A stretch of DNA of 52,397 nt from Anaerolineaceae bacterium UBA4890 (GCA_002399085.1 DHCY01000027.1:11501-63897); one strand, 5' to 3'. Positions 40,770 through 49,960 are shown, counted from the first letter of the stretch. Numbers and translations are program-made. The notes: generated by a model not told the origin, from the letters alone.

Positions 40770-42224
40770 ATGGAATTCGAAGGAATCGTTATCGTTGGGC
40801 TGGGACCAGCCGGAGCAAAGAGCCTGACCAGGGAAGCCTGGGAATGGTTACTAGGGGTAAACGAGATCTGGGCGCGTACCCGCTATCACCCCGTCTTCTC
40901 AGAATTATCCGGAGACCTTATTATCCACAGCTTCGATGGCGAAGATGAGTACGAGTCGAGCGATTACGCGTCTGAGATCGCCGAAAAAGTCATAAGACTG
41001 GCACAAGAGATGGGTGTTGTCACTTATGCCGTACCCGGGAGCCCTTTCATCGCTGAAGAGACCGTGCGCCAAATCATGAAACTGGTGGAATCCAGCAAAA
41101 TTCCCGTGCGCGTGATCGACGGAATGAGCTTTTTAGAACCGGTTTGTTCGGCATTGGGGCTGGACCCGCACCCGAAACTGGTGCTTACCGATTCCCTTTA
41201 CCTTGCCTCCATGGAAATCCCCTTTTTCCCGCCATCGAGCCCGGCATTGATCTCCAACCTGCGACCGGGAATGGAAGTCAATGACCTCAAACTGACCCTG
41301 ATGAACAATTACCCGGATGAATACCCGGTCAAACTGATCCACAACGCCGGCTTAGAAAACGAACTTGTTGAAGAAATCCCGCTATATCAAATTGATCAAA
41401 GCCTTCACACCGGTCTGATGAGTACGCTTTACCTGCCCGCCCGCGAGAATGGCAGGGCGTTTGAGGACTTTCAACAAATCATCGCCCGCCTGCGCGCGCC
41501 CGATGGCTGCCCCTGGGATCGCAAGCAAACCCACCTTAGCCTGCGACCATACCTGCTGGAGGAGAGCTACGAGGTTCTCGAAGCTTTGGATGAAGAAAAC
41601 CCTGAACACCTGGTGGAAGAGCTGGGCGACCTGTTGCTGCAGATCGTGCTGCATACCCAAATTGCAACTGAAGAGCGGGATTTCAACATGACCGACGTGA
41701 TGTCGACGATCAGTGAGAAAATTATCCGTCGTCACCCGCATGTTTTCACGGAGCTGCAGGTCGATTCGCTGGAGGGCGTTTTAAGCAACTGGGAGCAGAT
41801 CAAGGCGGAAGAGCGTAAAGACAAGGGCGAGGAGCGCAAAAGCATGCTCGACGGCATCCCGATTTCATTGCCAGCGCTGACCCAGGCAGACCAGATCCAA
41901 CAGCGTGCCAAACGGGTGGGCTTTGACTGGAAGACCATTGACCCGGTGATCGCCAAAATCCACGAGGAATTACAGGAGCTCAAGGAAGCGGAATCACAGG
42001 AGGAAAAGCAATCTGAAGCCGGCGATGTTTTGTTTGCGGTGGTGAACCTGCTGCGTTGGCTGGAGGTTAACCCCGAGATGGCATTGCGAGAGACCAACAC
42101 CCGTTTTCGAAAGCGCTTTGGCTATATCGAGGAAGCGGCAGCAAAACAGGGCAAGCACGTGGATGATCTCAGTTTTGAGGAAATGGACGCTTTGTGGGAA
42201 GAAGCCAAGCACCAAAAACCGTAG
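40770..42224 (+). CDS. Tetrapyrrole methylase/MazG nucleotide pyrophosphohydrolase fusion, YabN-like
   Basis: A 484-aa two-domain protein. Residues 1-220 form a tetrapyrrole-methylase (SAM-binding) domain (GIVIVGLGPAGAKSLTREAW, VTYAVPGSPFIAEETV). Residues about 230-484 are MazG: PDGCPWDRKQTHLSLRPYLL with EESYEVLEAL and HLVEELGDLLLQI giving the EExxE...ExxD metal site, and a second repeat with EELQELKEA and SEAGDVLFAVVNLLRW. MazG hydrolyses NTPs to NMP and PPi, removing aberrant nucleotides; the methylase half's role in YabN proteins is unclear. A ggtgtga precedes the ATG. Confidence 0.93.
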   Translation: MEFEGIVIVGLGPAGAKSLTREAWEWLLGVNEIWARTRYHPVFSELSGDLIIHSFDGEDEYESSDYASEIAEKVIRLAQEMGVVTYAVPGSPFIAEETVRQIMKLVESSKIPVRVIDGMSFLEPVCSALGLDPHPKLVLTDSLYLASMEIPFFPPSSPALISNLRPGMEVNDLKLTLMNNYPDEYPVKLIHNAGLENELVEEIPLYQIDQSLHTGLMSTLYLPARENGRAFEDFQQIIARLRAPDGCPWDRKQTHLSLRPYLLEESYEVLEALDEENPEHLVEELGDLLLQIVLHTQIATEERDFNMTDVMSTISEKIIRRHPHVFTELQVDSLEGVLSNWEQIKAEERKDKGEERKSMLDGIPISLPALTQADQIQQRAKRVGFDWKTIDPVIAKIHEELQELKEAESQEEKQSEAGDVLFAVVNLLRWLEVNPEMALRETNTRFRKRFGYIEEAAAKQGKHVDDLSFEEMDALWEEAKHQKP

Positions 42225-42552
42225 CTTTTTCAGCAGGGAATGGGCTCTGTTGCCCTGAGCAGGGTGACCAATAAGATTCCTTGCAAATTGTAGGTCGGAA
42301 TGAGCCATGTCGGATATATAGGCAGATCTTAACCTTTGTCATGGCTCACTCCGACATCACAAGCTGACTTAGCAACGGAGTGAGGTGGGGTCAAGGGTTC
42401 CGTCCCAAATGGGTTCGTGACCACGTCATTCCGCCCTACGGGGATCACTACGATCGCGGAACGTGCGGTGCACGTCTCCTACAAGATAAGTGTCGGGCAG
42501 GCTATTAAGCCTGTTGGTTGATAGATGATAAAATACATCGATCGGAACAAAG
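42225..42552. repeat. Intergenic region with TTGTAGG-headed hairpins
   Basis: TTGTAGG (42288-42294) leads into a 16-bp stem with one mismatch: gtcggaatgagccatg (42294-42309) and catggctcactccgac (42340-42355), followed by atcac. On the minus strand a second TTGTAGG (42484-42478) leads into acgtgc/gcacgt (42475-42461). Both share their heads with elements at 9-36 and 52080-52300 although the stems differ. No gene is visible in this space. Confidence 0.65.
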
Positions 42553-44172
42553 ATGGAAGAGTTTGAACCTGACCAGATCCCGCCAGAAACGAATGCCAGA
42601 ACCGCCGGGCAGCAAATTGCGCGAGCAGCGACGATTGTCATGCTGGCGTACATCGTTAGCACCCTGGTGGGCATCCTGCGCGGGATGGTCATCTCCCATG
42701 CGTTTGGAACCAGCATGGAACTGGATGCCTACAATGCCGCTAACCGGGTGACCGAGTTGCTCTTCAACCTGACGGCAGGCGGCGCCCTCGGCTCTGCCTT
42801 CATCCCCATGTTTACCGGCATGCTCACGCGCAAAAAAACCGCAGACGCCTGGAGGTTGGCTTCGGGTGTGATCAACGCCCTGCTGGTGATTCTGATTGGC
42901 GTCACGGCATTGATGTGGATTTTCTCGCCAGTGATTGTCAAAAATATTCTTTTTGCCTTGGTCGAGAACGCCAGCCCGGCAATGCTGGAACTCACTGTCA
43001 GACTGCTGCGTACAATGTTGCCCACCGTAATCATTTTCGGTATCAGTGGGCTGGTAATGGGCACGCTGAATGCGCACCAGGTCTTTTTGTGGCCTGCGCT
43101 GGCACCCGCAATGTATTCCCTGGGGCAAATTACTGGTGTGCTGTTACTGCCGGAATCGATGGGTGTTCAGCGTCTTGCTGTTGGCGCGGTGATAGGCGCG
43201 CTGGGGCATTTACTCTTGCAGTTGCCAAGTTTGTTCCATTTACCAAATCGGTTTTACGAGAAAGCAGCCGGCTTCAAAGACGCCGCAGTCAGGCAGGTTT
43301 TGAAACTGATGGTACCGCGCATAGTCGGCGCGGGGGTGGTGCAACTAAACTTCGTTGCTAATACCATCATCGGGCTTTCGTTGGGCGCGGGGTCTGCCAG
43401 CGCGCTCACCTGGGCTTTTACGATCATGCTCATGCCCCAGGCTGCCATTGCGCAGTCGGCAGGCACGGCTTCACTGCCCACGCTTTCGGCGCAGGTGGAG
43501 CTGGGTCAATTCGACCAATTCAAAAAAACCCTTTCCGGTATTATGCGCGTGATGATGCTTTTGGCATTGCCGGCAACAGTTGGTCTGATCTTGCTGCGGG
43601 TGCCCATCATCCGGGTTTTGTACGAGCGTGGCAGTTTCGACGCCACCTCCACCCAAATGGTCGCTTGGGCGCTGCTCTGGTATGCAGTCGGGCTCACCGG
43701 GCACAGCCTGGTGGAGGTGCTCAGCCGGGCTTACTATGCCATGCACGACACCAAAACCCCTGTAATCGTTGGTGTGCTGGCGATGACCAGTAACATCCTG
43801 CTCTCACTGCTTTTTGCCTGGATGTTTGGAGAGTTCGGCTGGCTGCCCCTGGGTGGGTTGGCGTTAGCAAATAGCCTGGCGACCGCAGTTGAATGCTTGG
43901 TTTTGTTGCATATTTTACGGAAACGGCTGAAAGGGTTGCAGAGCAGGCAGATCTTGAAAACCAGCCTGCAGGCTTTGCTCGGCAGCGTTGTGATGGGGTT
44001 GGCCTTGTTTGGCTGGATAGAGATTTTTGGCGAACGCAACAAGTACATTGTGCTCATAGGTGGGGTGGTTATCGGGCTGCTGGTATATGTTGCCATGATG
44101 TTGTTGCTAAAGGTTCCTGAAATTCAATCGATCGTATTTCGCATTAAGGGCAAACTGGCTAAAAAGGGTTGA
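42553..44172 (+). CDS. murJ: Lipid II flippase MurJ
   Basis: MOP-superfamily flippase that moves lipid II across the membrane for peptidoglycan synthesis; 539 aa with about 14 helices. Motifs: VSTLVGILRGMVISHAFGTS, ELDAYNAANRVTELLFNLTA, GALGSAFIPMFTGML and the later NTIIGLSLGAGSASAL and VLYERGSFDATST. An N-terminal cytoplasmic extension of about 20 residues precedes the first helix. It indicates a cell with peptidoglycan, consistent with the M23 peptidase at 207. No clear ribosome-binding site stronger than aaaga is seen. Confidence 0.94.
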   Translation: MEEFEPDQIPPETNARTAGQQIARAATIVMLAYIVSTLVGILRGMVISHAFGTSMELDAYNAANRVTELLFNLTAGGALGSAFIPMFTGMLTRKKTADAWRLASGVINALLVILIGVTALMWIFSPVIVKNILFALVENASPAMLELTVRLLRTMLPTVIIFGISGLVMGTLNAHQVFLWPALAPAMYSLGQITGVLLLPESMGVQRLAVGAVIGALGHLLLQLPSLFHLPNRFYEKAAGFKDAAVRQVLKLMVPRIVGAGVVQLNFVANTIIGLSLGAGSASALTWAFTIMLMPQAAIAQSAGTASLPTLSAQVELGQFDQFKKTLSGIMRVMMLLALPATVGLILLRVPIIRVLYERGSFDATSTQMVAWALLWYAVGLTGHSLVEVLSRAYYAMHDTKTPVIVGVLAMTSNILLSLLFAWMFGEFGWLPLGGLALANSLATAVECLVLLHILRKRLKGLQSRQILKTSLQALLGSVVMGLALFGWIEIFGERNKYIVLIGGVVIGLLVYVAMMLLLKVPEIQSIVFRIKGKLAKKG

Positions 44173-44351
44173 CCCTATTGCCAATAGACCTTCAGTTTGA
44201 GGGTATCAAGAATAGGTACGCCGGTAGTGCGATAGAGACTAACTCGTAACCTGAAACAAAACGAAGGGGTTGACTGCTCAGGTCCAGATCCAACTGAACC
44301 AAATCAAATTTGCTTGAAATTCGATTGATGAAAATTGCTAAAAATTGCCTC

Positions 44352-44401
44352 TTGACATTATTACAAACGTAATTATATAATGCCATTATTACAGCTGTAA
44401 T
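44352..44401 (+). promoter_or_regulatory. Promoter with two BlaI-type operators, first module
   Basis: TTGACA (44352-44357) and TATAAT (44376-44381), 18-nt spacer. Operators: attacaaacgtaat (44360-44373) between -35 and -10, and the perfect palindrome attacagctgtaat (44388-44401) just after the -10, centres 28 bp apart. The TTACA/TGTAA half-sites match BlaI/MecI boxes, so the repressor encoded next likely controls itself. Confidence 0.88.
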
Positions 44402-44419
44402 AAACGCGAGGAGGCAGGA

Positions 44420-44788
44420 ATGAAAAATTTATCTGAGAGCGAATTGGCAATCATGATCAAGGTTTGGGATGCTGGAAGACCGCTCAGCTTTGAAGAAATC
44501 TTTGACTCGGTCAAGGAAAGAGAGTGGTCTGAAGCAACTGTACGCACATTTATCCTGCGGATCATGAAAAAAGGATATCTCGAAAGTGAAAAGTCAGGAA
44601 GAATCAGCCTCTATTCGCCCAAAGTCAGCAGGAAGTATCTTGATCGCCAAAGCCAATCGTTGCTCAGCAAACTGTACGACGATTCAGTTCAGAACTTTAT
44701 TGCGGGGCTCTATCAGAACGATGCCCTCAGCAAACAAGACCTGCGGGAGTTGAAGAACTACCTGGAGGTGATATTAGAGGAGAGTTGA
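44420..44788 (+). CDS. BlaI/MecI/CopY-type transcriptional repressor
   Basis: Winged-helix repressor of 122 aa. LSESELAIMIKVWDAGRPLS and the helix-turn-helix EWSEATVRTFILRIMKKGYL with a basic wing (SEKSGRISLYSPKVS) are typical; the C-terminal helices (about 75-120) form the dimer and would hold the cleavage site used by an M56 peptidase. It starts with ATG after gaggagg and ends 1 nt before the peptidase gene. In classical systems BlaI is cleaved when BlaR1 senses a ligand; the ligand here is not a beta-lactam by domain content. Confidence 0.93.
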   Translation: MKNLSESELAIMIKVWDAGRPLSFEEIFDSVKEREWSEATVRTFILRIMKKGYLESEKSGRISLYSPKVSRKYLDRQSQSLLSKLYDDSVQNFIAGLYQNDALSKQDLRELKNYLEVILEES

Positions 44789-44789
44789 T

Positions 44790-46742
44790 ATGGAAAACAT
44801 CCTCCTTTCCAGTCTTATGTTTTCGTTTCTGGCATTGGGCGTTTTGTTGTTCCGAAAGTTTGGGGCAGATCGTTATAGCCGAAGATTAGCCAGGGCGTTG
44901 TGGATCATCGTGATTTTGCGAATGCTGATTCCCTTCAATCCACTAGGCGACCGAAGTCTGATCAAATTGCCCCAAAATCCGGTGCTATCCAGAGAGATTC
45001 AAGCAGCGGTTCCGGGCTTTGTCTCAGAAAATGAACCCCAGGCAGTGATTGGAGAAAACGCGGAACCCTCCCACGGAGAAATGACATCCTCCCAATTGCT
45101 GGGGGGCAAGCTGACTGCCTCAGTCCTGGCAGGCAAATCAACGACGCTCACCATTGAACAGGTCGCATTCTCGGTTTGGCTTATAGGAATGAGTGCCTCT
45201 TTTGCGTTGGTTGCGTGGTCTCACTTTAAGTTCCATTCAGAGCTGAAACTGCGCCTTCAAAAAGTGGATGGGCATTTGCTCGAGAGGATTCAGCAAGAAC
45301 TTGGTCATACGGTTAGGGTCTACTCAGTCGAGGGCAACGAGAGCCCCATGGTCGTCGGTGTGTTTAGACCAGCCATTGTTTTACCCCGACAGTTGTTAGA
45401 GCGAGCCACCGAAAAGGACTTACCCAAACAGTTAAGGTTCGTCTTACAACATGAATATAACCATATCCAAAACAAGGACCTGCTTATCAAAATGCTGTAC
45501 TTGATTGGCAGATCAATCCATTGGTTCAACCCATTAGGTTATCTGATCGAACCTTGTTTGAACGAGGATATAGAACTGGCAACCGACGAATCGGTTACCA
45601 AGAAACTGGACGAGAGACAGAGAGCAGCGTATTGCCTCTCAATATTGGAAGTGGCTGAAGCACTGCCGGCGATGGCAAACAACTACTCCAGCCGCTTTAC
45701 AGGAGATTTAGAATCAATGAAAAAGCGAATTTCATCCCTATTCAATAAGAACCGAATTAAACATGGCAGAATGATCCTGGTTACGATTTTACTTGCGGCT
45801 TCCCTGACTATTGGCTTGGTAGGCTGCGAGACTCCTCTGCTTGTAAAGATGGAGCCCTCGGTTGCTGAAACAGAAACCAGTAAACCGATTGTAGAACCGA
45901 CAGAGATCACAGCAGAGCAGACAGAAGAAGCGACCCCAGTTCAGGAAGACGCCTCAGACCAAACCATTCCGACCAACCCCGCTCCGCCAATGGTCGTGGA
46001 AGCGATCGACCCGAATGAGCAAGTGCTCATCGAAGGGGGCACGTTTTGGATGGGCTGTGATGAGGATAACAATGCCGGCTTTGGCTGCCGACCATCGGAG
46101 CTGCCTCGCCACGAGGTCACCCTGGATCCATATCTGATCGACCGATACGAGGTCACCAACGGTCAATACCAGCTTTGTGTCGATGCGGGCGTTTGCCGTG
46201 CACCCAGACCGGTTCCGGATGGATTGTATGCAGAGAGTGGTCAGACGGATTCGATTGCCAATTACCCGGTAGTCAATATCACCCATGAAGACGCGGAAAT
46301 ATATTGCAGTTTCGTCGATAAGCGCCTGCCAACCGAAGCTGAATGGGAGATGGCAGCCAGAGGAGGATTAGAGACGGTATTCCCCTGGGGAAATGAGAAT
46401 CCGGATTGTACCCAGGCAAACAGCTTAAATCCCTTGAACGCGACCGTCTGTGTTGGAGCGATCATGCCGGTCGGCAGTTATCCAACAGGTTCCAGTGATT
46501 ACGGTGTCATGGATATGGCTGGTAATGTCTGGGAATGGGTGGCAGATGTTTATAACCCCGACTATTATGCAAATAGCCCAGCAGAAAACCCCACCGGACC
46601 GGAGAGTGGAAGCGAATACGTGGTCCGGGGTGGTGGCTTCTCTGGAAACTGGACGTATTTGCGAAATGCAGCCAGGTCGTTTGACCTAGGGTTTTACAGT
46701 GGAGCTGATTTAGGCTTCCGTTGTGCCCAGGATGCGAACTAA
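44790..46742 (+). CDS. BlaR1-like M56 membrane metallopeptidase fused to a SUMF1-like sensor domain
   Basis: Putative signal-transducing protein of 650 aa. Residues 1-340 are M56: helices at about 3-21, 33-49 and 125-145, the zinc motif H221-E-Y-N-H225 and a downstream NEDIELATDESV supplying the third ligand. A fourth helix (330-345) ends in GLVGC with C346 in a lipobox-like setting. A Thr/Glu/Pro-rich linker (347-405) leads to a SUMF1/formylglycine-generating-enzyme-like domain (411-650): VLIEGGTFWMGCDED, YEVTNGQYQLC, RLPTEAEWEMAARGG, GNVWEW, VVRGGGFSGNW, LGFRC. The two catalytic Cys of true FGE are absent, so it is probably a binding domain replacing BlaR1's penicillin sensor. Confidence 0.9.
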   Translation: MENILLSSLMFSFLALGVLLFRKFGADRYSRRLARALWIIVILRMLIPFNPLGDRSLIKLPQNPVLSREIQAAVPGFVSENEPQAVIGENAEPSHGEMTSSQLLGGKLTASVLAGKSTTLTIEQVAFSVWLIGMSASFALVAWSHFKFHSELKLRLQKVDGHLLERIQQELGHTVRVYSVEGNESPMVVGVFRPAIVLPRQLLERATEKDLPKQLRFVLQHEYNHIQNKDLLIKMLYLIGRSIHWFNPLGYLIEPCLNEDIELATDESVTKKLDERQRAAYCLSILEVAEALPAMANNYSSRFTGDLESMKKRISSLFNKNRIKHGRMILVTILLAASLTIGLVGCETPLLVKMEPSVAETETSKPIVEPTEITAEQTEEATPVQEDASDQTIPTNPAPPMVVEAIDPNEQVLIEGGTFWMGCDEDNNAGFGCRPSELPRHEVTLDPYLIDRYEVTNGQYQLCVDAGVCRAPRPVPDGLYAESGQTDSIANYPVVNITHEDAEIYCSFVDKRLPTEAEWEMAARGGLETVFPWGNENPDCTQANSLNPLNATVCVGAIMPVGSYPTGSSDYGVMDMAGNVWEWVADVYNPDYYANSPAENPTGPESGSEYVVRGGGFSGNWTYLRNAARSFDLGFYSGADLGFRCAQDAN

Positions 46743-46969
46743 AACAGTTTAGGTGTGGAGGCAGACGTGACCGGCTTGGCTGAGAGAGCTTGCAGGTTTG
46801 CTTCTGCCTCCCCCTTGTTACGGGGCGTTGACGTGGCTGAAGAAGGTGTCTCAATTTCAAGCCATCAGGCTGTGAATCCAAGCCTACCAGACAAAAAACT
46901 GAATACTGTGCCTTTAACCCGCCCAGTTGGGTTCAAAAGGTCAAAAAAGCGGTCAAATAGTATTTGCAA
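46743..46969. other. Spacer between the two BlaI/M56 modules
   Basis: Only a long-loop inverted repeat is seen, ggaggcaga (46757-46765) with tctgcctcc (46803-46811). It has no T-run. No gene is supported. Confidence 0.5.
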
Positions 46970-47019
46970 TTGACATTATTACAAATGTAGTTTTATAATG
47001 ACGTTATTACGGTTGTAAT
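46970..47019 (+). promoter_or_regulatory. Promoter with two BlaI-type operators, second module
   Basis: TTGACA (46970-46975) and TATAAT (46994-46999), 18-nt spacer; operators attacaaatgtagt (46978-46991) and attacggttgtaat (47006-47019), same spacing as in the first module. The boxes are slightly less symmetric, but the intact repressor of module one could bind both. Confidence 0.85.
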
Positions 47020-47033
47020 GACTTAGAGGTGGA

Positions 47034-47402
47034 ATGAAAAAATTGTCCGGAAGCGAACTGGAGATCATGATCAAGCTCTGGGAAGCCGAAAAACCAATCA
47101 GTTTTAACTAAATCTTTCAGTCAGTCGCTGAGCACCAATGGGCTGAATCGACTGTACGCTCATTCTTGCAGCGCATAATCGCCAAAGGCTACATCAAAAG
47201 TGAACCGAAAGGTCGTGTCAAACTATACTCACCAAAAGTAAGCCGCGACTACATTGACAAACAATCCCAAAATATCATCAATATTCTGTATAACGACTCG
47301 GTGCAAAATTTTATCGCCGGACTCTACCAAAACAATGCTCTCAGCAAACAAGACCTGCAGGATCTGAAAGCCTACCTGGAGGAGCTACTCAAAGAGAATT
47401 GA
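47034..47402 (+). pseudogene. BlaI-type repressor interrupted by an in-frame stop
   Basis: The ATG at 47034 opens MKKLSGSELEIMIKLWEAEK, a close paralogue of the first repressor. Codon 26 is TAA (47109-47111) where the first copy has Glu in PLSFEEIF (here PISFN-stop-IF). The frame then continues without further defects to the stop at 47402, with the DNA-binding STVRSFLQRIIAKGY and all of the dimer region. One base change explains it. A 78-aa in-frame remnant from a later Met could be made but would lack the first helices. Its stop is 1 nt before the next reading frame, as in module one. Confidence 0.88.
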
Positions 47403-47403
47403 T

Positions 47404-49960
47404 ATGGAAAACATCCTGATATCCAGCCTGGCATTTTCGCTGTTAGCCCTGGTTGTACTTGCTTTTCGGCACTTCAGCGAGGGGAAGTATTCACGGCGGT
47501 TGATACGAGCCTTGTGGGTGGTTGTTATCTTGCGTATGATAATTCCGTTCAATTTCGCAGGCAGGTTGGCTGTGGTTCAGCTACCGCAAAACACGGTTAC
47601 AGATCTATTACTTCCAAGTCAAAGCGACGTTGCTCTTACCCCAAATAGAGTAAATGAAACTTCAGCGACTATTGGAGAAAAAAAATTTTGGAGAAACCAG
47701 CCGAACCCCTGTTGCCCCTGGAAAACTCCTCACTTGATACGACGACTCTTTCTATAAACCCAACTCCTGGTTTAAGGTTAACTGATGACGTATTTCTGGC
47801 AGTCTGGATTGGGGGAATACTCATTTCTTTGCTGCTTGTCGGGCTTTCGTACTTGAAATTCAGACGCGAATTAAGAAGGAAGCTTTCCCGATATCTGCTG
47901 GTTTGTTGGAGTCCATCCAGGACTATCTCGGAACCAAAATCCGGGTTTTTGCCATTGTTTCTGATGAAAGCCCGATGGTTGTGGGCGTTTTTAGGCCGAC
48001 ATTAATTCTACCTAATCGATTAATTGCTGAGATTGACTGCAGAGGCGCACTCTCTCCGCAGTTGCAATCTGTCCTGAGACACGAACAAGCCCATATTCAA
48101 CATAAAGATCTTTTGTTGAAATCGCTGTACCTTATTGGGAGGGCTATGCAATGGTTTAACCCGCTTGTTTATCTTATTCAGAAGCCACTCAACGAAGAAA
48201 TTGAAATGGCAGCTGATGAGGTGGCAGCTGAGGGCATGGAAAGACTTGATCGGGCAGCTTACTGTCAGTCGATCCTTGAGGTTGCGGACGCGCTTCCCGC
48301 AACAGCCAACAACTATTCAACAGGCTTTACAGGAGATATGAAAACCATGAAAAAACGTATTGAAGCCCTTCTAAAAGCTGAAAAAACCAGGCGCGGCATG
48401 GCAATTTTGATAACAGTTTTAATCGCTGCCGCGCTGACGATCGGGTTGGTATCCTGCCAGTTGGAACCTTACGACCAGCCTGCTCTGATAGCCATTGGAA
48501 ACCTGCTTACGCCGGCAGCTTCCTGCCAGGATTTCTATCTGGCCGCAGGGACAGAGTTTGAAATTGACCTGGATCTGGTGAACTACCCCAACTTTGGAGA
48601 CAACCATCCCAGCCCACTCGATACCACGGGGGCGATCCATTGGATTTGCAAAACCACGAATGATGTTGACGAGACTTACCGCTATCAATACCAAGCGGCG
48701 ACTCCCGGCACGCTGACAATGATCTTTCCTGGGAAGAATCCATCTGAAAATGGATATGTTACACCTGCCAGCGGGGCACTCTTCTCTTTCATCGTCCTGG
48801 ACGATGAAGAATCGGCAGCTCTGGGGGTGGAACCGGGACAGTTGGTCCGACCGGCAGCATTGCCTGAACTGGAGAAAGATTATTCAGATTTCACCACCGA
48901 ACAACTGGTCAGAGAGTATTACCGACTGCTTGATCAAGGTCGCCCTGACCAGGCTTATCAACTGCGATTTGACGGGTTTAGGTGCCAGCAAACCTCCACG
49001 CTATTTACCAGGTTTGCCGAAGCATCGACGCAGAAGACTGAATTGTTGAGTATCCAGACGAAGGGAGAAAACGGCTCAGGCGGTGACGACATGGGTGATG
49101 TGCCAGGAGTATGTGAACGGCTGGTCGTCAAAACCCAGGTTACCGGCGGGTCAAACGAAGACATCATTACGGAAGAGATTGTATTCGTTAAGGAGAATGG
49201 GGGCTGGAAGATCGCCAGCATCGGCGACCCGGCTTGCTGCAACTGTAACTCATTCCACGAACCGGAACAAACCATACAACCCGAACCGGTTTCTACTATG
49301 CAGTACGGAGAGCTTGTTCTCTACCAATATAGCCTTGACCCGCTTCCAAATACTGACGGTGCCCTGGAGCCGTTGACCTGGGAAGGCGAACCGCTCAATG
49401 CTGCGAATGTGGGGAAACCACTCAAGTATTTGAGAGAAAAAATCGTTATTGGAGAGCACACATACTTTGCCCACTGCAACCCTGAAAAGACGGATTGTAT
49501 TGCTCAAGTGGAAAAGGACGGAGAGATTATTTTTGAAATATTATCCCAAAACCCGCAAGCTTCTCCGCTCGTGTTGGGAACTATCCGGGGTTTTTGGAAA
49601 CTGGATGATTCCTGGGTGTTGGAGGTTGCCCGGGAATGGGGTGATGACTCAGATCCTGCTTCTGTTGTTCCGGTTGGAGAGATCTATCTCGATGGCGAAC
49701 TGATCAATGAACGGTTTGCCTATGATACTGCCTTTGAATTCCAGGTTTTGGCAGGCAAGCCATTCTTCTTTTTCAAACGGGATGGGAAACTGGGTTTTTC
49801 GTATGACTGGCAGGAATTTTCGCTGCCATTCGAATCAATTCATCACTACCGCTGTTGTTCAGCAGGTGCTAACAGCCCGCGACACTTTGAAAATCTGGTC
49901 AATTTCGTAGTGTATAAGGGTCGTGAGACGCAGTATTACGAACTGGTGGCAGAAGATTGA
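47404..49960 (+). pseudogene. M56 peptidase paralogue with a different outer region, two frameshifts
   Basis: Paralogue of the 44790 protein. Frame one covers MENILISSLAFSLLALVVLA to about 47680; in a run of eight As (47678-47685) the frame slips by a missing base into the frame with VFLAVWIGGILISLLLVGLS; near 47870-47885 a second slip leads to the frame 47903-49960, open for about 685 codons. That part has SDESPMVVGVFRPTLILPNR, HEQAH (48080-48094), NEEIEMAADEVAAEG, a last helix ending GLVSC (Cys 48455-48457), then about 500 residues unlike module one: a beta-rich part, an NTF2-like segment (LVREYYRLLDQGRPDQAYQL ... GGWKIASIG) and a C-terminal part with no recognised family. Either a recent pseudogene or assembly errors at homopolymers. 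Confidence 0.8.

Noticed and set aside
19109..46742. Diversity-generating retroelement suggested by a bAvd-like protein and a SUMF1 (C-type lectin fold) protein
   Set aside because: The two are 25 kb apart, no reverse transcriptase is present, and no template/variable repeat pair was seen.
44420..46742. Beta-lactam resistance regulation
   Set aside because: No penicillin-binding sensor domain and no beta-lactamase or PBP gene are adjacent; only the relay parts match.
46022..46742. Active formylglycine-generating enzyme or sulfatase activator
   Set aside because: The active-site Cys pair of FGE is replaced (GGGFSGNW) and no sulfatase gene is nearby.
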